DNA of 64,000 nucleotides from Chitinophaga sp. sic0106 (GCF_019219075.1 NZ_JAHUWJ010000006.1:62001-126000), one strand, 5' to 3'; numbered from the stretch's first letter, positions 8,057-18,442 are shown. The notes: generated by a model not told the origin, from the sequence alone. A program made the numbers and translations.

Positions 8057-8668
8057 ATGACTATCAATCAGATTAGTGAATGGCAGACACAAATTGCACG
8101 CTATGATGATGAACAGGCCTTTGCCCACCTGTTTCGTCATTTATACGATCGCTTATTACATTTTTGTATCCGCTATGTCCATGTCAGGGAAGCAGCAGAA
8201 GAAATTGTATCTGATGTTTTCGTGAAATTATGGAACCGCCGCAGCGAACTTGAAAAGGTGGCTAATCTGCAGGTATACCTGTTTGTTGCCGTGAAGAATC
8301 ATTCGTATAATTATCTTGAACAGTACAGTCACCTCCGTATTGTACCATTATCTGGCAGCGATACCGCTGATTTGCGCAACAGCATTGACATAGAACGTGA
8401 CCTGGAGTGGAAAGAGATGCGCTTTAAAATGGACCAGATTGTAGCCGCATTGCCAGCCCAGTGCCGGCGTATTTTTCAGCTGATCAAAGAAGATGGATTT
8501 AAATATAAGGAGGTGGCGGAAATCCTTAATATCTCCCCCCGTACAGTGGAAACACAGTTATTCCGGGCAATGCGCCGTCTCAACGAAGGCCTTGGCGTGA
8601 TCGGTAAAAATAGAACGCTACTGCCGCCATTCCTATTGCTGCTGGTATCCGGTGTTCTACTGCATTAA
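8057..8668 (+). CDS. ECF RNA polymerase sigma factor (FecI type), mannan locus
   Basis: A 203-residue sigma-70 family ECF factor. Region 2 is at about residues 20-85 (FAHLFRHLYDRLLHFC, then AAEEIVSDVFVKLW) and region 4 at about 120-175 (LPAQCRRIFQL, then YKEVAEILNISPRTVE). It starts the order ECF - FecR - SusC - SusD, the arrangement in which ligand bound at the outer-membrane receptor is signalled through the receptor's STN domain and FecR to release the sigma factor. Unusually, the last 20 residues (about 184-203) are a hydrophobic tail, LLPPFLLLLVSGVLL, long enough to insert in a membrane. The second ECF factor in the window (24930-25490) lacks it. Confidence 0.92.
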   Translation: MTINQISEWQTQIARYDDEQAFAHLFRHLYDRLLHFCIRYVHVREAAEEIVSDVFVKLWNRRSELEKVANLQVYLFVAVKNHSYNYLEQYSHLRIVPLSGSDTADLRNSIDIERDLEWKEMRFKMDQIVAALPAQCRRIFQLIKEDGFKYKEVAEILNISPRTVETQLFRAMRRLNEGLGVIGKNRTLLPPFLLLLVSGVLLH

Positions 8669-8851
8669 AATAGTCTGATAAACAAGGGAGATTGGAGCGC
8701 AATTGTTGTCTCCCTGATATCAACAGCCTTATCATCTCCCCAAATTATTATAAAACAAAAGGCCTAATCATCTCCCTAAAAAAAAATTTAAAACCTTGTA
8801 AGTAGTTTTCCTCCCGATACCTGTCCTTATACCTGAACATGATTCCATTTT

Positions 8852-9871
8852 ATGATAAACGAAGACCATTTCGTATTACTGGTAACCCGAAAACTGGTAG
8901 GTGTAGCCACTCCTGCTGAAATAGCGGAGCTGGACGCGCTGCTGGAGCAATCGCCGGTATGGAAAGAAAAATACCATCATCTCCGTCACTACTTTGAAGA
9001 TCCGTTGCAGGTATCTGCCGAAAACACAGAACAGGCGCTGCAACTCACCTTGAATAAAATTAAATCACCCCAGCCGGCAAACGTTCATCCGATAGGTTCC
9101 GCAAAATCCGGACGATGGAAATGGATAGCAGCTGTTACGGCCGCTGCAGTGTTGATCCCGGTAGGTGTCTTCCTGTTTATTACTGCTAATAATCAAACCA
9201 CTGATGCTCCCCGGCAGCAATGGGTGAAACGCAGTAATGGTAAAGCAATCCGGTCATTTATTGAATTAGGAGATGGTAGTAAAATATGGCTCAACGCGGA
9301 AAGCGTGGTCACCTATCCGGAAAAATTCCGTGGCAACAGCCGCGAAATATTCCTGGAAGGAGAAGCCTTTTTTGATGTGGCCTCCAATGCCAGACGTCCA
9401 TTTGTCATTCACCTGAAAAACGGTACCATCAAAGTATTAGGCACCTCCTTTAATATCAGGGCATACGCTAATGAACCTGTGCAAACCGCCGTGGTAACCG
9501 GTAAAGTGGCTTTCATTCCCCGGTATGAAGACAATAAAAAAATCGGTGATACCATCTTCATCACACCGGATGTGAAAGTATCATATACGGCCAGCAGCGG
9601 CACCCTCATCAAAGGTAATACCATTGGGAGTGAAGATAAAGCCTGGACAGAAGGCCGCCTGATTTTCCGGAATGCCACACTGGAAGAAATCGGCGCCAGC
9701 CTGGAACGCAACTTCAATAAAAGGGTGGAGTTTGAAGCCAATGCGCCTAAACAGTTCCGGCTAACGGGGTCCTTCCACAACAATAGTTTAGAAGACATCA
9801 TGTACTACCTCAGTAAATCAAAAGCATTCCACTACCGTATTACCGATTCAACGCTCGTTATAGGAGAATAA
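8852..9871 (+). CDS. FecR-family anti-sigma factor, mannan locus
   Basis: A 339-residue FecR-type regulator. A cytoplasmic N-terminus (1-88) binds the sigma factor; one membrane helix is at about 90-111 (WIAAVTAAAVLIPVGVFLFI). The periplasmic FecR domain follows, with IWLNAESVVTYP, EIFLEGEAFFDVA and VLGTSFNIRAY typical of the family, and a C-terminal DUF4974-like domain (LIFRNATLEEIGASLERNF). It should sense the STN domain of the SusC receptor encoded 46 bases downstream. The 183 bases between the sigma gene and this gene hold a poly-A stretch but no gene. Confidence 0.92.
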   Translation: MINEDHFVLLVTRKLVGVATPAEIAELDALLEQSPVWKEKYHHLRHYFEDPLQVSAENTEQALQLTLNKIKSPQPANVHPIGSAKSGRWKWIAAVTAAAVLIPVGVFLFITANNQTTDAPRQQWVKRSNGKAIRSFIELGDGSKIWLNAESVVTYPEKFRGNSREIFLEGEAFFDVASNARRPFVIHLKNGTIKVLGTSFNIRAYANEPVQTAVVTGKVAFIPRYEDNKKIGDTIFITPDVKVSYTASSGTLIKGNTIGSEDKAWTEGRLIFRNATLEEIGASLERNFNKRVEFEANAPKQFRLTGSFHNNSLEDIMYYLSKSKAFHYRITDSTLVIGE

Positions 9872-9917
9872 TATCAGCCAACATACACATTTATTCATTT
9901 TTAATCACCACTACGTT

Positions 9918-12900
9918 ATGAGAAAGGAACTATACAAGCCTTCTTTTCGCCCCCCTTTCCTGTCGCTGATGATCTGTATATCACTGCTGAGCGTGCTGGA
10001 CCTCCATGCACAGGTGGTTTATGCATCAGGCAACAGGAGACAGGTGCAACATGATCCGCCAAAAGAACTGGAACGACAGCCTTCCTCACTGAACAGCCTG
10101 GTAAGTCTGCAGGTAGAAAATGCCAGCCTGGCAACAGTGCTGGACCAAATTGAAGCCCAGACTTCCCTTGTTTTTGTGTATTCCAATGACGACATAAAAG
10201 CCGCACAGAAAATATCTCTGCATGTAAAGGATAATAAACTGGATGATGTACTGCAAATGATTCTCCTGCCGCTGGAGATCAATTATGAACTCATCGCCAA
10301 CAAAATTATCCTGAAACGGGGTAACATAACCACTGCCGGCAACCAGCAACAGGATATTACTATTACCGGCCGTGTAGTGGACAACAAAGGGCAATCCATA
10401 CCGGGTGTAAACATCCGCGTCAAAGGCCTCACCATTGGTACTGTTACCAATGCAGAAGGTAACTATACCCTGAAAATCCCTGCCGGCGCAGCTAATGGTA
10501 CCCTCGTATTTTCTTCAGTTGGTTATATTCCTTCTGAAATTGGCATCAGTGGACGGACCAGCATCGTCGCCATGCTTACCGAAGATTCCAAAGACCTCGG
10601 AGAAATTGTGGTAACTGCCTACGGACAACAAAAGAAAACACAGGTAACAGCAGCCATCAGTACTGTAAACTCAAAAGATATCACCAGCCGCCCGGCGGTA
10701 AATATGTTCCAGGCGTTACAGGGCCAGGCGCCAAACCTGATTTTGCAACAGAATACCGCTGAACCCGGCGCCGCCATGACCATGAACATCCGTGGTGTCG
10801 GTAGCTTAACCGGTAACGCCCCCCTGGTGATTATTGATGGGGTAGTGGCAGGTGGAAACGGGTTACAAAATCTGAATCCTTATGATGTAGAAACCATCTC
10901 AGTGCTGAAAGATGCGGCTTCTGCTGCTATCTACGGTTCACAGGCCGCTAACGGGGTAATTTACATTACCACCAAAAGAGGTAAAAAAGATGAACGTGCC
11001 ACGGTACAATATAATGGCATGTATGGCTGGCAAACCCCCACAACACTGCCACGGCAGGTAGTGGGCTGGGAATACATGACACTGAAAAATGAAGCGCTGG
11101 TTAACTCCGGAAAAACACCGCAGTTCGCACCTTCAGAAATTCAGTACTGGCACGACCGCGGTTCTGAACCTGCCATCCTGCATGAAATGATCAACAAATA
11201 CACACCGCAGCAGAATCATAGTCTGAGCGTTACCGGTGGTGGTAAGGCCAGCAGTTACCTCCTCTCCCTGGGATATCTGGATCAGGGTAATATGCTACAG
11301 AACAAATATGTAGATCAGGATTTTTACTACAAACGTTATAATGCCCGACTGAATGTATCGCTGGACCTGAGTAAATATGTAAAGGTAAATGCCAATGCAT
11401 CCTATACCCGTTCCACCTTCCGCAAACAAACATCAGACATAGGTTTCCTGATCCGTGATGCCATGCGCGTACCTCGTACTACTGCCATCAGAGATAGTCT
11501 TGGTAACTGGGTGGTGCCGCCTTTAACCAGCAACAGTGTTTTTGCGCTCCTCAATCAGGGCGGTTACGAGCAGCGTACCATCGATAACCTGATGGGTGGT
11601 GTGGATGTCATCATTTCTCCGGTAGATCATTTTAAAATTAACCTGAATGCTTCCGGCAATTACAACATCAACAATAACATGCGCAGGATCAATAAATTTA
11701 CCTATGCGCCTTATTATACTACCGCTACCCCGCCACAGTTTAATGAACTCCATGCCGATGAATTCAAGGATCTGACCACTAACGTATTCGCCACCGCGGA
11801 GTATGAAAATACGTTTGGTAAACATTATGTAAAAGGTCAGGTAGGGGTGCGAAGTGATGCCATAGATGAAGGCTACGGTTTCCGTGCCGACCGCTTCGGA
11901 ACCACTAACCTGGACCCTTCCTGGGCTATCGGTGGCGGCTATATCCCTAAACCGGACGGGACTTTCGACTACAGCCAGATTGGTACCTATAATGATATTG
12001 TGAATCCGAATCTGTATGCATTAAACTCCTTGTTTGGCAGAGTAAACTATGTATACAATGATAAATACCTGGCAGAATTTACCTGGAGATATGATGGCTC
12101 TTCCAAGCTGGCCCCCGGCCACCGCTGGCAATTCTTCCCGGCGTTTTCACTGGGATGGAGACTGACCGATGAAACCTTCATGGAAACCATCAAAGAGAAG
12201 GCAGGTAACTTTAAACTGCGCTATTCCTGGGGACAGGTGGGCAACTCCAACATCGGAGGATTTAACTACCTGGCGCGTGTACGCCTTACAGATGATGCGG
12301 GCTCGCCATATAATACTGGTAGTTATTCTTTTAATAATACTCCTGCCATCGGTGCTACCTTTTCTACCTACAATGACCTGCTGCAATGGGAAATTTCCAC
12401 TATGAGCAACTATGGGGTAGATGCAGAGTTCTTTAAAGGTAAACTGACTGCCTCCTTCGATTATTTTGATAAGATGACCAATGGTATTTACCTGTTTCAG
12501 ACCGTGCCGGGAACTGCGGGCACTGCAGCACCGCTGGAAAACGTAGGTCAGGTAAATAACAAAGGCTGGGAGTTAGCAGTAAACTACCGGATGACTACCG
12601 GTAAGTTCCGCCACAACTTTGGTTTTAATCTGGCGGATAACCTGAATAAGGTAATCAAATTTGGTCAGGAGTCAGTGCGTGGCTCTGATGTGACCTTTAT
12701 TATTAAAGAAGGATTTCCGATTGCCTCTTACTATGGTTATAAATCAGCAGGACTTTACCAAAACCTGGATGATATAAAGAATGCGCCAAAAGTTCCGTTT
12801 GCCTATAACCAGCAGGTGATGCCGGGAGATGTGAAATATATTGACCGTAACAAGGATGGCACCATCGATGAAAATGACCGTTACATTTTTGGTAATCCAT

Positions 12901-13427
12901 TCCCCCGTTTAACTTTTGGGTTCACCTATAATGTAAGTTGGAAAAACTTTGACCTCACCATGTTCTGGCAGGGAGTAGGCAAGCGTTCACAATTCCTGAG
13001 AGGTGATATCGTGGAGGCCTTCCATAATAATGAGGATCATGCCATGATCCAGCATCTGGACCGCTGGACGCCCACCAATCCAGGGGCCAGCTATCCCCGC
13101 TTAACCATTGGTTCTGCGAATGCCAACAACTTCGCTTATTCCGATTATTGGTTGTTTGATACCAAATATCTACGCCTGAAAAACTTTCAGCTGGGATATA
13201 ATCTGCCCACCTCCCTGGTGAGCAGGGCAAAGATCCAGGGTGTGCGGATTTACTTCACCAGCCAGAACCTGATAACGATTATGCCTGAACGCTTCCGTGA
13301 AATGGGAGTGGACCCGGAGTTCTCCCAGTTTGATGATAAGCTGTCGATGAGCAATTATAATCCGATTGCGGGGCGTAACTACCCGAATGCGGCCACGTTT
13401 GCATTTGGTCTGGATGTTAAGTTTTGA
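9918..13427 (+). CDS. SusC-type TonB-dependent outer-membrane receptor with STN domain
   Basis: A 1169-residue SusC/RagA-family transporter. After the signal peptide (about 1-32) comes an STN domain (about 68-135) that contacts the FecR-type anti-sigma factor, then a carboxypeptidase-D-like regulatory domain (about 145-225; GRVVDNKGQSIPGVNIRVKG), the TonB plug (about 235-350; VVTAYGQQKKTQVTAAIS, then DAASAAIYGSQAANGVIYI) and a 22-strand-type barrel ending in an aromatic residue (FGLDVKF). It imports oligosaccharides together with the SusD lipoprotein encoded next. Enzymes at the 3' end suggest the ligand is a mannan oligosaccharide; this is inference from context. Confidence 0.95.
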   Translation: MRKELYKPSFRPPFLSLMICISLLSVLDLHAQVVYASGNRRQVQHDPPKELERQPSSLNSLVSLQVENASLATVLDQIEAQTSLVFVYSNDDIKAAQKISLHVKDNKLDDVLQMILLPLEINYELIANKIILKRGNITTAGNQQQDITITGRVVDNKGQSIPGVNIRVKGLTIGTVTNAEGNYTLKIPAGAANGTLVFSSVGYIPSEIGISGRTSIVAMLTEDSKDLGEIVVTAYGQQKKTQVTAAISTVNSKDITSRPAVNMFQALQGQAPNLILQQNTAEPGAAMTMNIRGVGSLTGNAPLVIIDGVVAGGNGLQNLNPYDVETISVLKDAASAAIYGSQAANGVIYITTKRGKKDERATVQYNGMYGWQTPTTLPRQVVGWEYMTLKNEALVNSGKTPQFAPSEIQYWHDRGSEPAILHEMINKYTPQQNHSLSVTGGGKASSYLLSLGYLDQGNMLQNKYVDQDFYYKRYNARLNVSLDLSKYVKVNANASYTRSTFRKQTSDIGFLIRDAMRVPRTTAIRDSLGNWVVPPLTSNSVFALLNQGGYEQRTIDNLMGGVDVIISPVDHFKINLNASGNYNINNNMRRINKFTYAPYYTTATPPQFNELHADEFKDLTTNVFATAEYENTFGKHYVKGQVGVRSDAIDEGYGFRADRFGTTNLDPSWAIGGGYIPKPDGTFDYSQIGTYNDIVNPNLYALNSLFGRVNYVYNDKYLAEFTWRYDGSSKLAPGHRWQFFPAFSLGWRLTDETFMETIKEKAGNFKLRYSWGQVGNSNIGGFNYLARVRLTDDAGSPYNTGSYSFNNTPAIGATFSTYNDLLQWEISTMSNYGVDAEFFKGKLTASFDYFDKMTNGIYLFQTVPGTAGTAAPLENVGQVNNKGWELAVNYRMTTGKFRHNFGFNLADNLNKVIKFGQESVRGSDVTFIIKEGFPIASYYGYKSAGLYQNLDDIKNAPKVPFAYNQQVMPGDVKYIDRNKDGTIDENDRYIFGNPFPRLTFGFTYNVSWKNFDLTMFWQGVGKRSQFLRGDIVEAFHNNEDHAMIQHLDRWTPTNPGASYPRLTIGSANANNFAYSDYWLFDTKYLRLKNFQLGYNLPTSLVSRAKIQGVRIYFTSQNLITIMPERFREMGVDPEFSQFDDKLSMSNYNPIAGRNYPNAATFAFGLDVKF

Positions 13428-13447
13428 TGCCTAAACATTTTATTTGT

Positions 13448-15055
13448 ATGAAGAAACTAATTTTATCAATATTACTGGCCGGCAGTTTTATGAGTTGCCG
13501 CAAGCTGGATCAGCCTATCACCAAGGAGTTCACCGAAACTGCTTTCTGGCGTAATTCCCAGGATGCGCTGGATGCGCTCACCGCCTGTTATGAGCATTTA
13601 TCAAAAGCAGATTATTATTTTGGAGATGAGGCCCTTAGTGATAATGCTTATAACGCAGGCACCGGCCAGCTGAATGTAAATGCCATATCCAACGGAGGAT
13701 ATGATGCCGCCAACGCCCGCGTTGCTGATACATGGAGTTATTACTATCTCACTATCAGAAGATGTAATAATGTGACCAACAATATAGACCGGGTACCGAA
13801 TATGGATGTATTGCTCAAAGCGCGTATCCTTGCGGAGGCCCGCTTCATCCGTGCTTATGCTTATTTTCAGCTGACGGCCTGGTACGGGGATGTGCCATAC
13901 TACACTAACTTGATTTCCATAGATGAGTCCCGCACAATTGCCCGTACAGATAAAAATACTATCCAGGATTTTGTGCTGGCGGAACTGGCAGCCATAGAGA
14001 AAGACTTGCCTACCAATGTGCAGCAGGCGCAAAATGACCGTGGCCGCATTACCCGTGGAGCTGCCATAGCGCTAAGTGCCCGTGTACATTTGTTCCGCAG
14101 CGAGTGGGCTGCTGTGGTTACCGATTGCGAAAAGCTAATCGGTAAAACCGAAAATGGCACTTATGCACTGTTTCCTAACTACCGCAATCTGTTTACCGTA
14201 GCAAATGAGTACAACAGCGAGGTGATTCTTGATTTGCAGTATGGCGGTGGAAGAACGCATGACAAGCAGCGTTCCTTTATGCCACAAACGGTAGCAGCAC
14301 TGAGAAGTGTACTTGTACCCACACAGGATCTGGTAAATGATTATATCATGACTAACGGGAAGGGTATCAACGAAACCGGCTCGGGTTACAATGAAAGTAA
14401 TCCCTATATCAACCGTGATCCACGCTTTGAAGCTACCATTCTGCATCATGGCTCCAAGGTGATTGATTTCACGGGAGCAGAACAAACTATTCTTACACAG
14501 CCAGGATCTGTACCCACTACCAATACTGTGGACGATCAGGGTGCATCTCCCACCGGTTATTATTTTTATAAACATTACGACCGCGCAGCCACCAATTATG
14601 CCTCCGGCCTGAACCTGATCATGATCCGATATGCTGATGTATTACTGATGTATGCGGAAGCAAAGAATGAACTGACACAGATGAATGCAACAGTGTGGGG
14701 GCAGACTATCCAGTTGATCCGCACCCGCGCCGGTTTCACTGATGCAGGCGCCCTGCAGTTTGATGCTGCACTAAATCAAAGCCAGCTACGGGAGGTGATC
14801 CGCCGTGACAGAAGAGCAGAGCTGGCATTTGAAGGAGGGCGCATTTATGATATACGCCGCTGGAAAACAGCCGATGTAGTGCTGAACAAACCTGTAAGAG
14901 GTATTAAAGTTACTTCCGGCGCTTTCAATAAGGACGCAAACGGATATATCATTGTAGAAAACAGGCAGTTTACCAATCCGAAACACTACCTGTGGCCAGT
15001 ACCTACTGTTGAACGCGATCAGAATAAAAATCTTTCACAAAACAAAGATTGGTAA
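13448..15055 (+). CDS. SusD/RagB-family glycan-binding lipoprotein
   Basis: A 535-residue SusD-like surface lipoprotein forming the lid of the SusC transporter. The frame is open to 13424, overlapping the susC stop, but the ATG at 13448 is preferred because MKKLILSILLAGSFMSC is a complete lipoprotein signal (Cys17). TPR-like helices (ARFIRAYAYFQLTAWYGDVPY) and the C-terminal hallmarks RYADVLLMYAEAKNEL, RRAELAFEGGRIYDIRRW and KHYLWPVP are visible. It should bind mannan-derived glycan on the cell surface. Confidence 0.93.
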   Translation: MKKLILSILLAGSFMSCRKLDQPITKEFTETAFWRNSQDALDALTACYEHLSKADYYFGDEALSDNAYNAGTGQLNVNAISNGGYDAANARVADTWSYYYLTIRRCNNVTNNIDRVPNMDVLLKARILAEARFIRAYAYFQLTAWYGDVPYYTNLISIDESRTIARTDKNTIQDFVLAELAAIEKDLPTNVQQAQNDRGRITRGAAIALSARVHLFRSEWAAVVTDCEKLIGKTENGTYALFPNYRNLFTVANEYNSEVILDLQYGGGRTHDKQRSFMPQTVAALRSVLVPTQDLVNDYIMTNGKGINETGSGYNESNPYINRDPRFEATILHHGSKVIDFTGAEQTILTQPGSVPTTNTVDDQGASPTGYYFYKHYDRAATNYASGLNLIMIRYADVLLMYAEAKNELTQMNATVWGQTIQLIRTRAGFTDAGALQFDAALNQSQLREVIRRDRRAELAFEGGRIYDIRRWKTADVVLNKPVRGIKVTSGAFNKDANGYIIVENRQFTNPKHYLWPVPTVERDQNKNLSQNKDW

Positions 15056-15082
15056 TAACCTTCCACTTTAAACTGTAATCAC

Positions 15083-16207
15083 ATGCAAAAATATATAATC
15101 ATCCTACTGAGTGTTTTATTATTTAGTTGTAAGAGAGATGACTATTCTCTCAACACGAACCTGCAACCTGTAGCTAAGTTGACCGCTCCGCTGGATAATA
15201 AATTCATTAAGCTGCAACCTACCACCAGCGCTACTGTGAGCTTTGAATGGGATCAGGCCCGTGCAGAAGATGGTTCCCTGGTTATCTATGAAGTAGCTTT
15301 TGATAAAGAAAATGGTGATTTCTCTGCACCGATCGCTAAATTTTCATCTGATGGAGGTGGGGTGCAAAACAGGTTGACGCTGTCGCACAAAAACCTCAAC
15401 AGTATTGCCGGAAAGGCTGGCATTGCGTCCCTGTCAACCGGCAAGCTGAAATGGACGGTACTGGCATCAAAAGGGTATAATATCCAGAAAGCAGCCGAAA
15501 CTAAATTAATTGAGGTGGAAAGACCTAATGGTTTTGCGGAAATTCCCACAGATGTATACCTGACGGGAGCCGCTACAGAAGCGGGTACTGACTTATCCAA
15601 GGCGTTGAAACTGAAATCCACCGGTCCGGGCGTATACGAAATTTATACCTCCCTCAAAAATGGGAAGTATGCATTTGCCAGCAGAAATACCGGTACGCCA
15701 GTGATGTATGCTATCAGCGGTACTGCTGTAAAAGAAGGAGGTGAAAGTGAGCAAACGGCTGGTACAAAAGTATATCGCCTGCGTCTGGACTTTAACAATG
15801 CAGCTGCTACAGTCACTGAAATAGGTACCATTGGGTTATGGTTCGCACCGGATAATAAGTTCCTTTTTGAGATTCCATATGCAGGTAATGGTACCTGGAG
15901 TATCAAGAGTCAACTGATTACCTTCAAACAGGAATCATGGGGTAGGGATGAGCGTTATAAATTCCGTATTAATGTAAAAGGTGGTGATGGTACGGCCGGA
16001 ACGGAATGGGTAGGTAGTGCCAATGCGGATAATAACCGTCCTACTGCCACTACACCGCTGAGCTTCTGGGAACTTCGCCCTATTGCCAACTCCGACCAGT
16101 GGAATTACTGTTACAAGTTTGCAGCAGAGGCAGATACCAAAAACTGCGATGTGAATATTTATTTAGGAACGGAAAAGAATTACACCCACGAAATCATCGT
16201 AAAATAA
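15083..16207 (+). CDS. SusE/SusF-like surface glycan-binding lipoprotein
   Basis: A 374-residue lipoprotein (MQKYIIILLSVLLFSCKRDD, Cys at 16). The N-terminal part (about 30-145) is an Ig-like SusE domain with FEWDQARAEDGSLVIYEVAFD. The rest contains two starch-binding-like beta sandwiches, starting VYLTGAATEAG and GLWFAPDNKFLFEI. Proteins at this position in polysaccharide utilisation loci bind glycan on the surface and raise uptake efficiency. Lies 27 bases after the susD-like gene and 7 bases before the first GH76 gene, consistent with one operon. Confidence 0.85.
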   Translation: MQKYIIILLSVLLFSCKRDDYSLNTNLQPVAKLTAPLDNKFIKLQPTTSATVSFEWDQARAEDGSLVIYEVAFDKENGDFSAPIAKFSSDGGGVQNRLTLSHKNLNSIAGKAGIASLSTGKLKWTVLASKGYNIQKAAETKLIEVERPNGFAEIPTDVYLTGAATEAGTDLSKALKLKSTGPGVYEIYTSLKNGKYAFASRNTGTPVMYAISGTAVKEGGESEQTAGTKVYRLRLDFNNAAATVTEIGTIGLWFAPDNKFLFEIPYAGNGTWSIKSQLITFKQESWGRDERYKFRINVKGGDGTAGTEWVGSANADNNRPTATTPLSFWELRPIANSDQWNYCYKFAAEADTKNCDVNIYLGTEKNYTHEIIVK

Positions 16208-16214
16208 GACCACT

Positions 16215-17360
16215 ATGAAGTTGCTACGATATTCCTTATTACTGCTTTCTCTGGCCTTCGCTGCGTGTTTGAAAGAACCTGTTGATGATGGTCCGGGGCC
16301 AGGTGCCAACAAAGCCCGGTATGTATTTGACTGGTCGCAAATTGCGGATTCTTCATTGCAGGGGCTTACTGCTAACTTCTGGAACGCCGGCAGGTATTTT
16401 AATGCGGGTAGTGCGAATAATACTACCTTCAATTACTGGCCAAATGCACACGCACTGGATGTACTAACGGATGCCTATATACGTAAAAATGATCCCGCCA
16501 TCAAAGCCCGTATGGATGAGTTACTGGAAGGAATGAAAGTAAAGAATGGCAATTCTTATATCAACCATTTCTATGATGATATGGAATGGATGAATCTGGC
16601 CTGTTTACGTGCCTTTGATGCCACCGGCGACACCAGGTACAAGGATGTGGCGGTGCTTTTATGGGCTGATATCAAAGGAGGCTGGGATGAAGTTTGGGGT
16701 GGTGGAATTCACTGGAATAAGGATAAATCCAAAAACTATAAGAATACACCGGCCAATGCACCCGCATGCATTATTGCCTGCCGAATGTATGCGGTGACAC
16801 AAAACCCGGATGATATTGCCTGGGCGAAGAAGATTTACGACTGGCAAAAGAGTACGCTGGTTGACCCTGCCACAGGTTTGGTTTGGGATGGTATTAACCA
16901 GGATGGCAGTGGCCAGGTAACAAAAAACTGGAACTTTACCTATAACCAGGGTGTGTTTATTGGTGCCGGGGTAGAGTTGTACAAACTGACCGGTCAGAAT
17001 ATTTATCTCAACGATGCGCTGAAAACAGCCGGGAATACTTTGGCTGGTGGATTTACCAACGGTAACATCCTCAAGGATGAAGGTAATGGAGATGCTGGTT
17101 TGTTTAAGGGAGTATTGGTACGTTACCTGATGCTATTGATAACGGATGGTTCAATCAGCAGTACCGAGGTTGCAAAATATGCCAGTTTCCTGCAGCTGAA
17201 TGCAGAAACGCTCTGGCAAAAAGGGACAACCCGGCCTCAGGTGTTATTCAATAAAGAATGGACCACACCTGCTACCAGTACTGATTTAACTACCCAGCTA
17301 AGTGGTGCTATGTTGATAGAGGCCGTCTGGAAGCTGAAAAATATGGGATTACTGAAATAA
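16215..17360 (+). CDS. GH76 family glycosidase, probable endo-alpha-1,6-mannanase, lipoprotein
   Basis: A 381-residue lipoprotein (lipobox AFAAC, Cys18) of the (alpha/alpha)6-barrel GH76 family, whose characterised members cleave alpha-1,6-mannan backbones of yeast cell walls. The paired catalytic aspartates are D121 and D122 in HFYDDMEWMNLA. Further family features are WGGGIHWN and the alternating aromatic/Gly loops, e.g. NQGVFIGAGVELYKLTG. The acidic stretch after the lipid Cys (KEPVDDG) resembles surface-export signals of Bacteroidota lipoproteins, so it may act outside the cell. Substrate inferred from family and from a second GH76 gene next door. Confidence 0.85.
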   Translation: MKLLRYSLLLLSLAFAACLKEPVDDGPGPGANKARYVFDWSQIADSSLQGLTANFWNAGRYFNAGSANNTTFNYWPNAHALDVLTDAYIRKNDPAIKARMDELLEGMKVKNGNSYINHFYDDMEWMNLACLRAFDATGDTRYKDVAVLLWADIKGGWDEVWGGGIHWNKDKSKNYKNTPANAPACIIACRMYAVTQNPDDIAWAKKIYDWQKSTLVDPATGLVWDGINQDGSGQVTKNWNFTYNQGVFIGAGVELYKLTGQNIYLNDALKTAGNTLAGGFTNGNILKDEGNGDAGLFKGVLVRYLMLLITDGSISSTEVAKYASFLQLNAETLWQKGTTRPQVLFNKEWTTPATSTDLTTQLSGAMLIEAVWKLKNMGLLK

Positions 17361-17371
17361 CTGAGAATAGT

Positions 17372-18442
17372 ATGAAAGTAAGAAAGATCAGGCTGACTTT
17401 ATGCTGCTTACTGGCTGCTGCCGGTGTATTTGCACAAAGTAACCGTCAGCGTGCAGAAATGCTCCAGCAGGCCATTGACAAGTATTTATACGAACCACAA
17501 ACAGGTTTGTACATACAGACGAGTGACCGCACAAAGAATCATAATCTCCACGCAGATCTTTGGGGACTTTGCGCATTGATACAGGCGGCGAATGAAATGG
17601 AGCGAATGCAACCGGCAAAGTCCTATATGCCGCCAGTGGTAAATGCCATCCAGCAATATTACGATCCCATACCACCTGCGCCGGGCTATGCTTCCTATGT
17701 GGTGAAGGAGCGAAGGGAGGACCGGTATTTCGACGATAACCAATGGATTGGCATCGCTTACCTGGACGCCTATACGAGAACAGGAAAGAAATGGTACCTG
17801 GAAAAAGGGGAGGAGATCTACCGTTTCATGATGACCGGCTATGATACCATCACTGGTGGTGGATTATATTGGAAGGAGAGGGATCTGACCACGAAGAATA
17901 CCTGTTCCAATGGTCCCGGTATTTTGCTGGCACTGCAATTATATGAGTCTACCCGGCATCAACCTTATCTCGATACGGCTTTACTGCTGTATAACTGGGT
18001 AAACCGTTATCTGCGCAGTCCGGATGCTATTTACTGGGATGCTATAAAGCCTGCGGAGAACAACCGTATTGATTCAGCGGCTTATACGTACAATACAGGT
18101 ACCATGCTGGAGGCCAATGTAAAGCTGTATCAGTTAACGAAGGAGGAAAGGTATCTGAAAGAAGCGAAGCAGATAGCCAATGGGAGTTACCGGCACTTTT
18201 TCCGGAATGGTCGCTTTCCCTCTTCCTATTGGTTTAATGCGGTGTTGCTTCGCGGATATGAAGCCTTGTATAAGGTAGATCATCATCGGGAATACATCCA
18301 GGCCATGCAGGCTTATGCTGATAAGGTGTGGGAAAAGGACCGTGATCCTAAAACCAGTCTCCTGGGCAACCGCCCTGAGAAGGAGTTACTGGGGCAGGCC
18401 GGTATGATGGAGATTTACGCGAGGCTGGCGCTCATAAAATAA
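17372..18442 (+). CDS. GH76 family glycosidase, second copy, exported
   Basis: A 356-residue GH76-family protein with a cleavable signal peptide ending VFAQ (residue 22) and no lipid Cys, so it should be periplasmic. The catalytic pair is D121-D122 in RYFDDNQWIGIAYLDA. GGGLYWKERDLTTKNTCSNGPG and YTYNTGTMLEANVKLY are also family features. The likely split is that the lipoprotein copy cuts mannan at the surface and this one trims imported oligosaccharides; the split is inference from the two signal types. Starts 11 bases after the first GH76 gene and ends the operon. Confidence 0.85.
   Translation: MKVRKIRLTLCCLLAAAGVFAQSNRQRAEMLQQAIDKYLYEPQTGLYIQTSDRTKNHNLHADLWGLCALIQAANEMERMQPAKSYMPPVVNAIQQYYDPIPPAPGYASYVVKERREDRYFDDNQWIGIAYLDAYTRTGKKWYLEKGEEIYRFMMTGYDTITGGGLYWKERDLTTKNTCSNGPGILLALQLYESTRHQPYLDTALLLYNWVNRYLRSPDAIYWDAIKPAENNRIDSAAYTYNTGTMLEANVKLYQLTKEERYLKEAKQIANGSYRHFFRNGRFPSSYWFNAVLLRGYEALYKVDHHREYIQAMQAYADKVWEKDRDPKTSLLGNRPEKELLGQAGMMEIYARLALIK

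Noticed and set aside
13424..13447. Start of the first SusD-like gene at 13424
   Set aside because: It would place 8 residues ahead of a complete lipoprotein signal; the ATG at 13448 is used.
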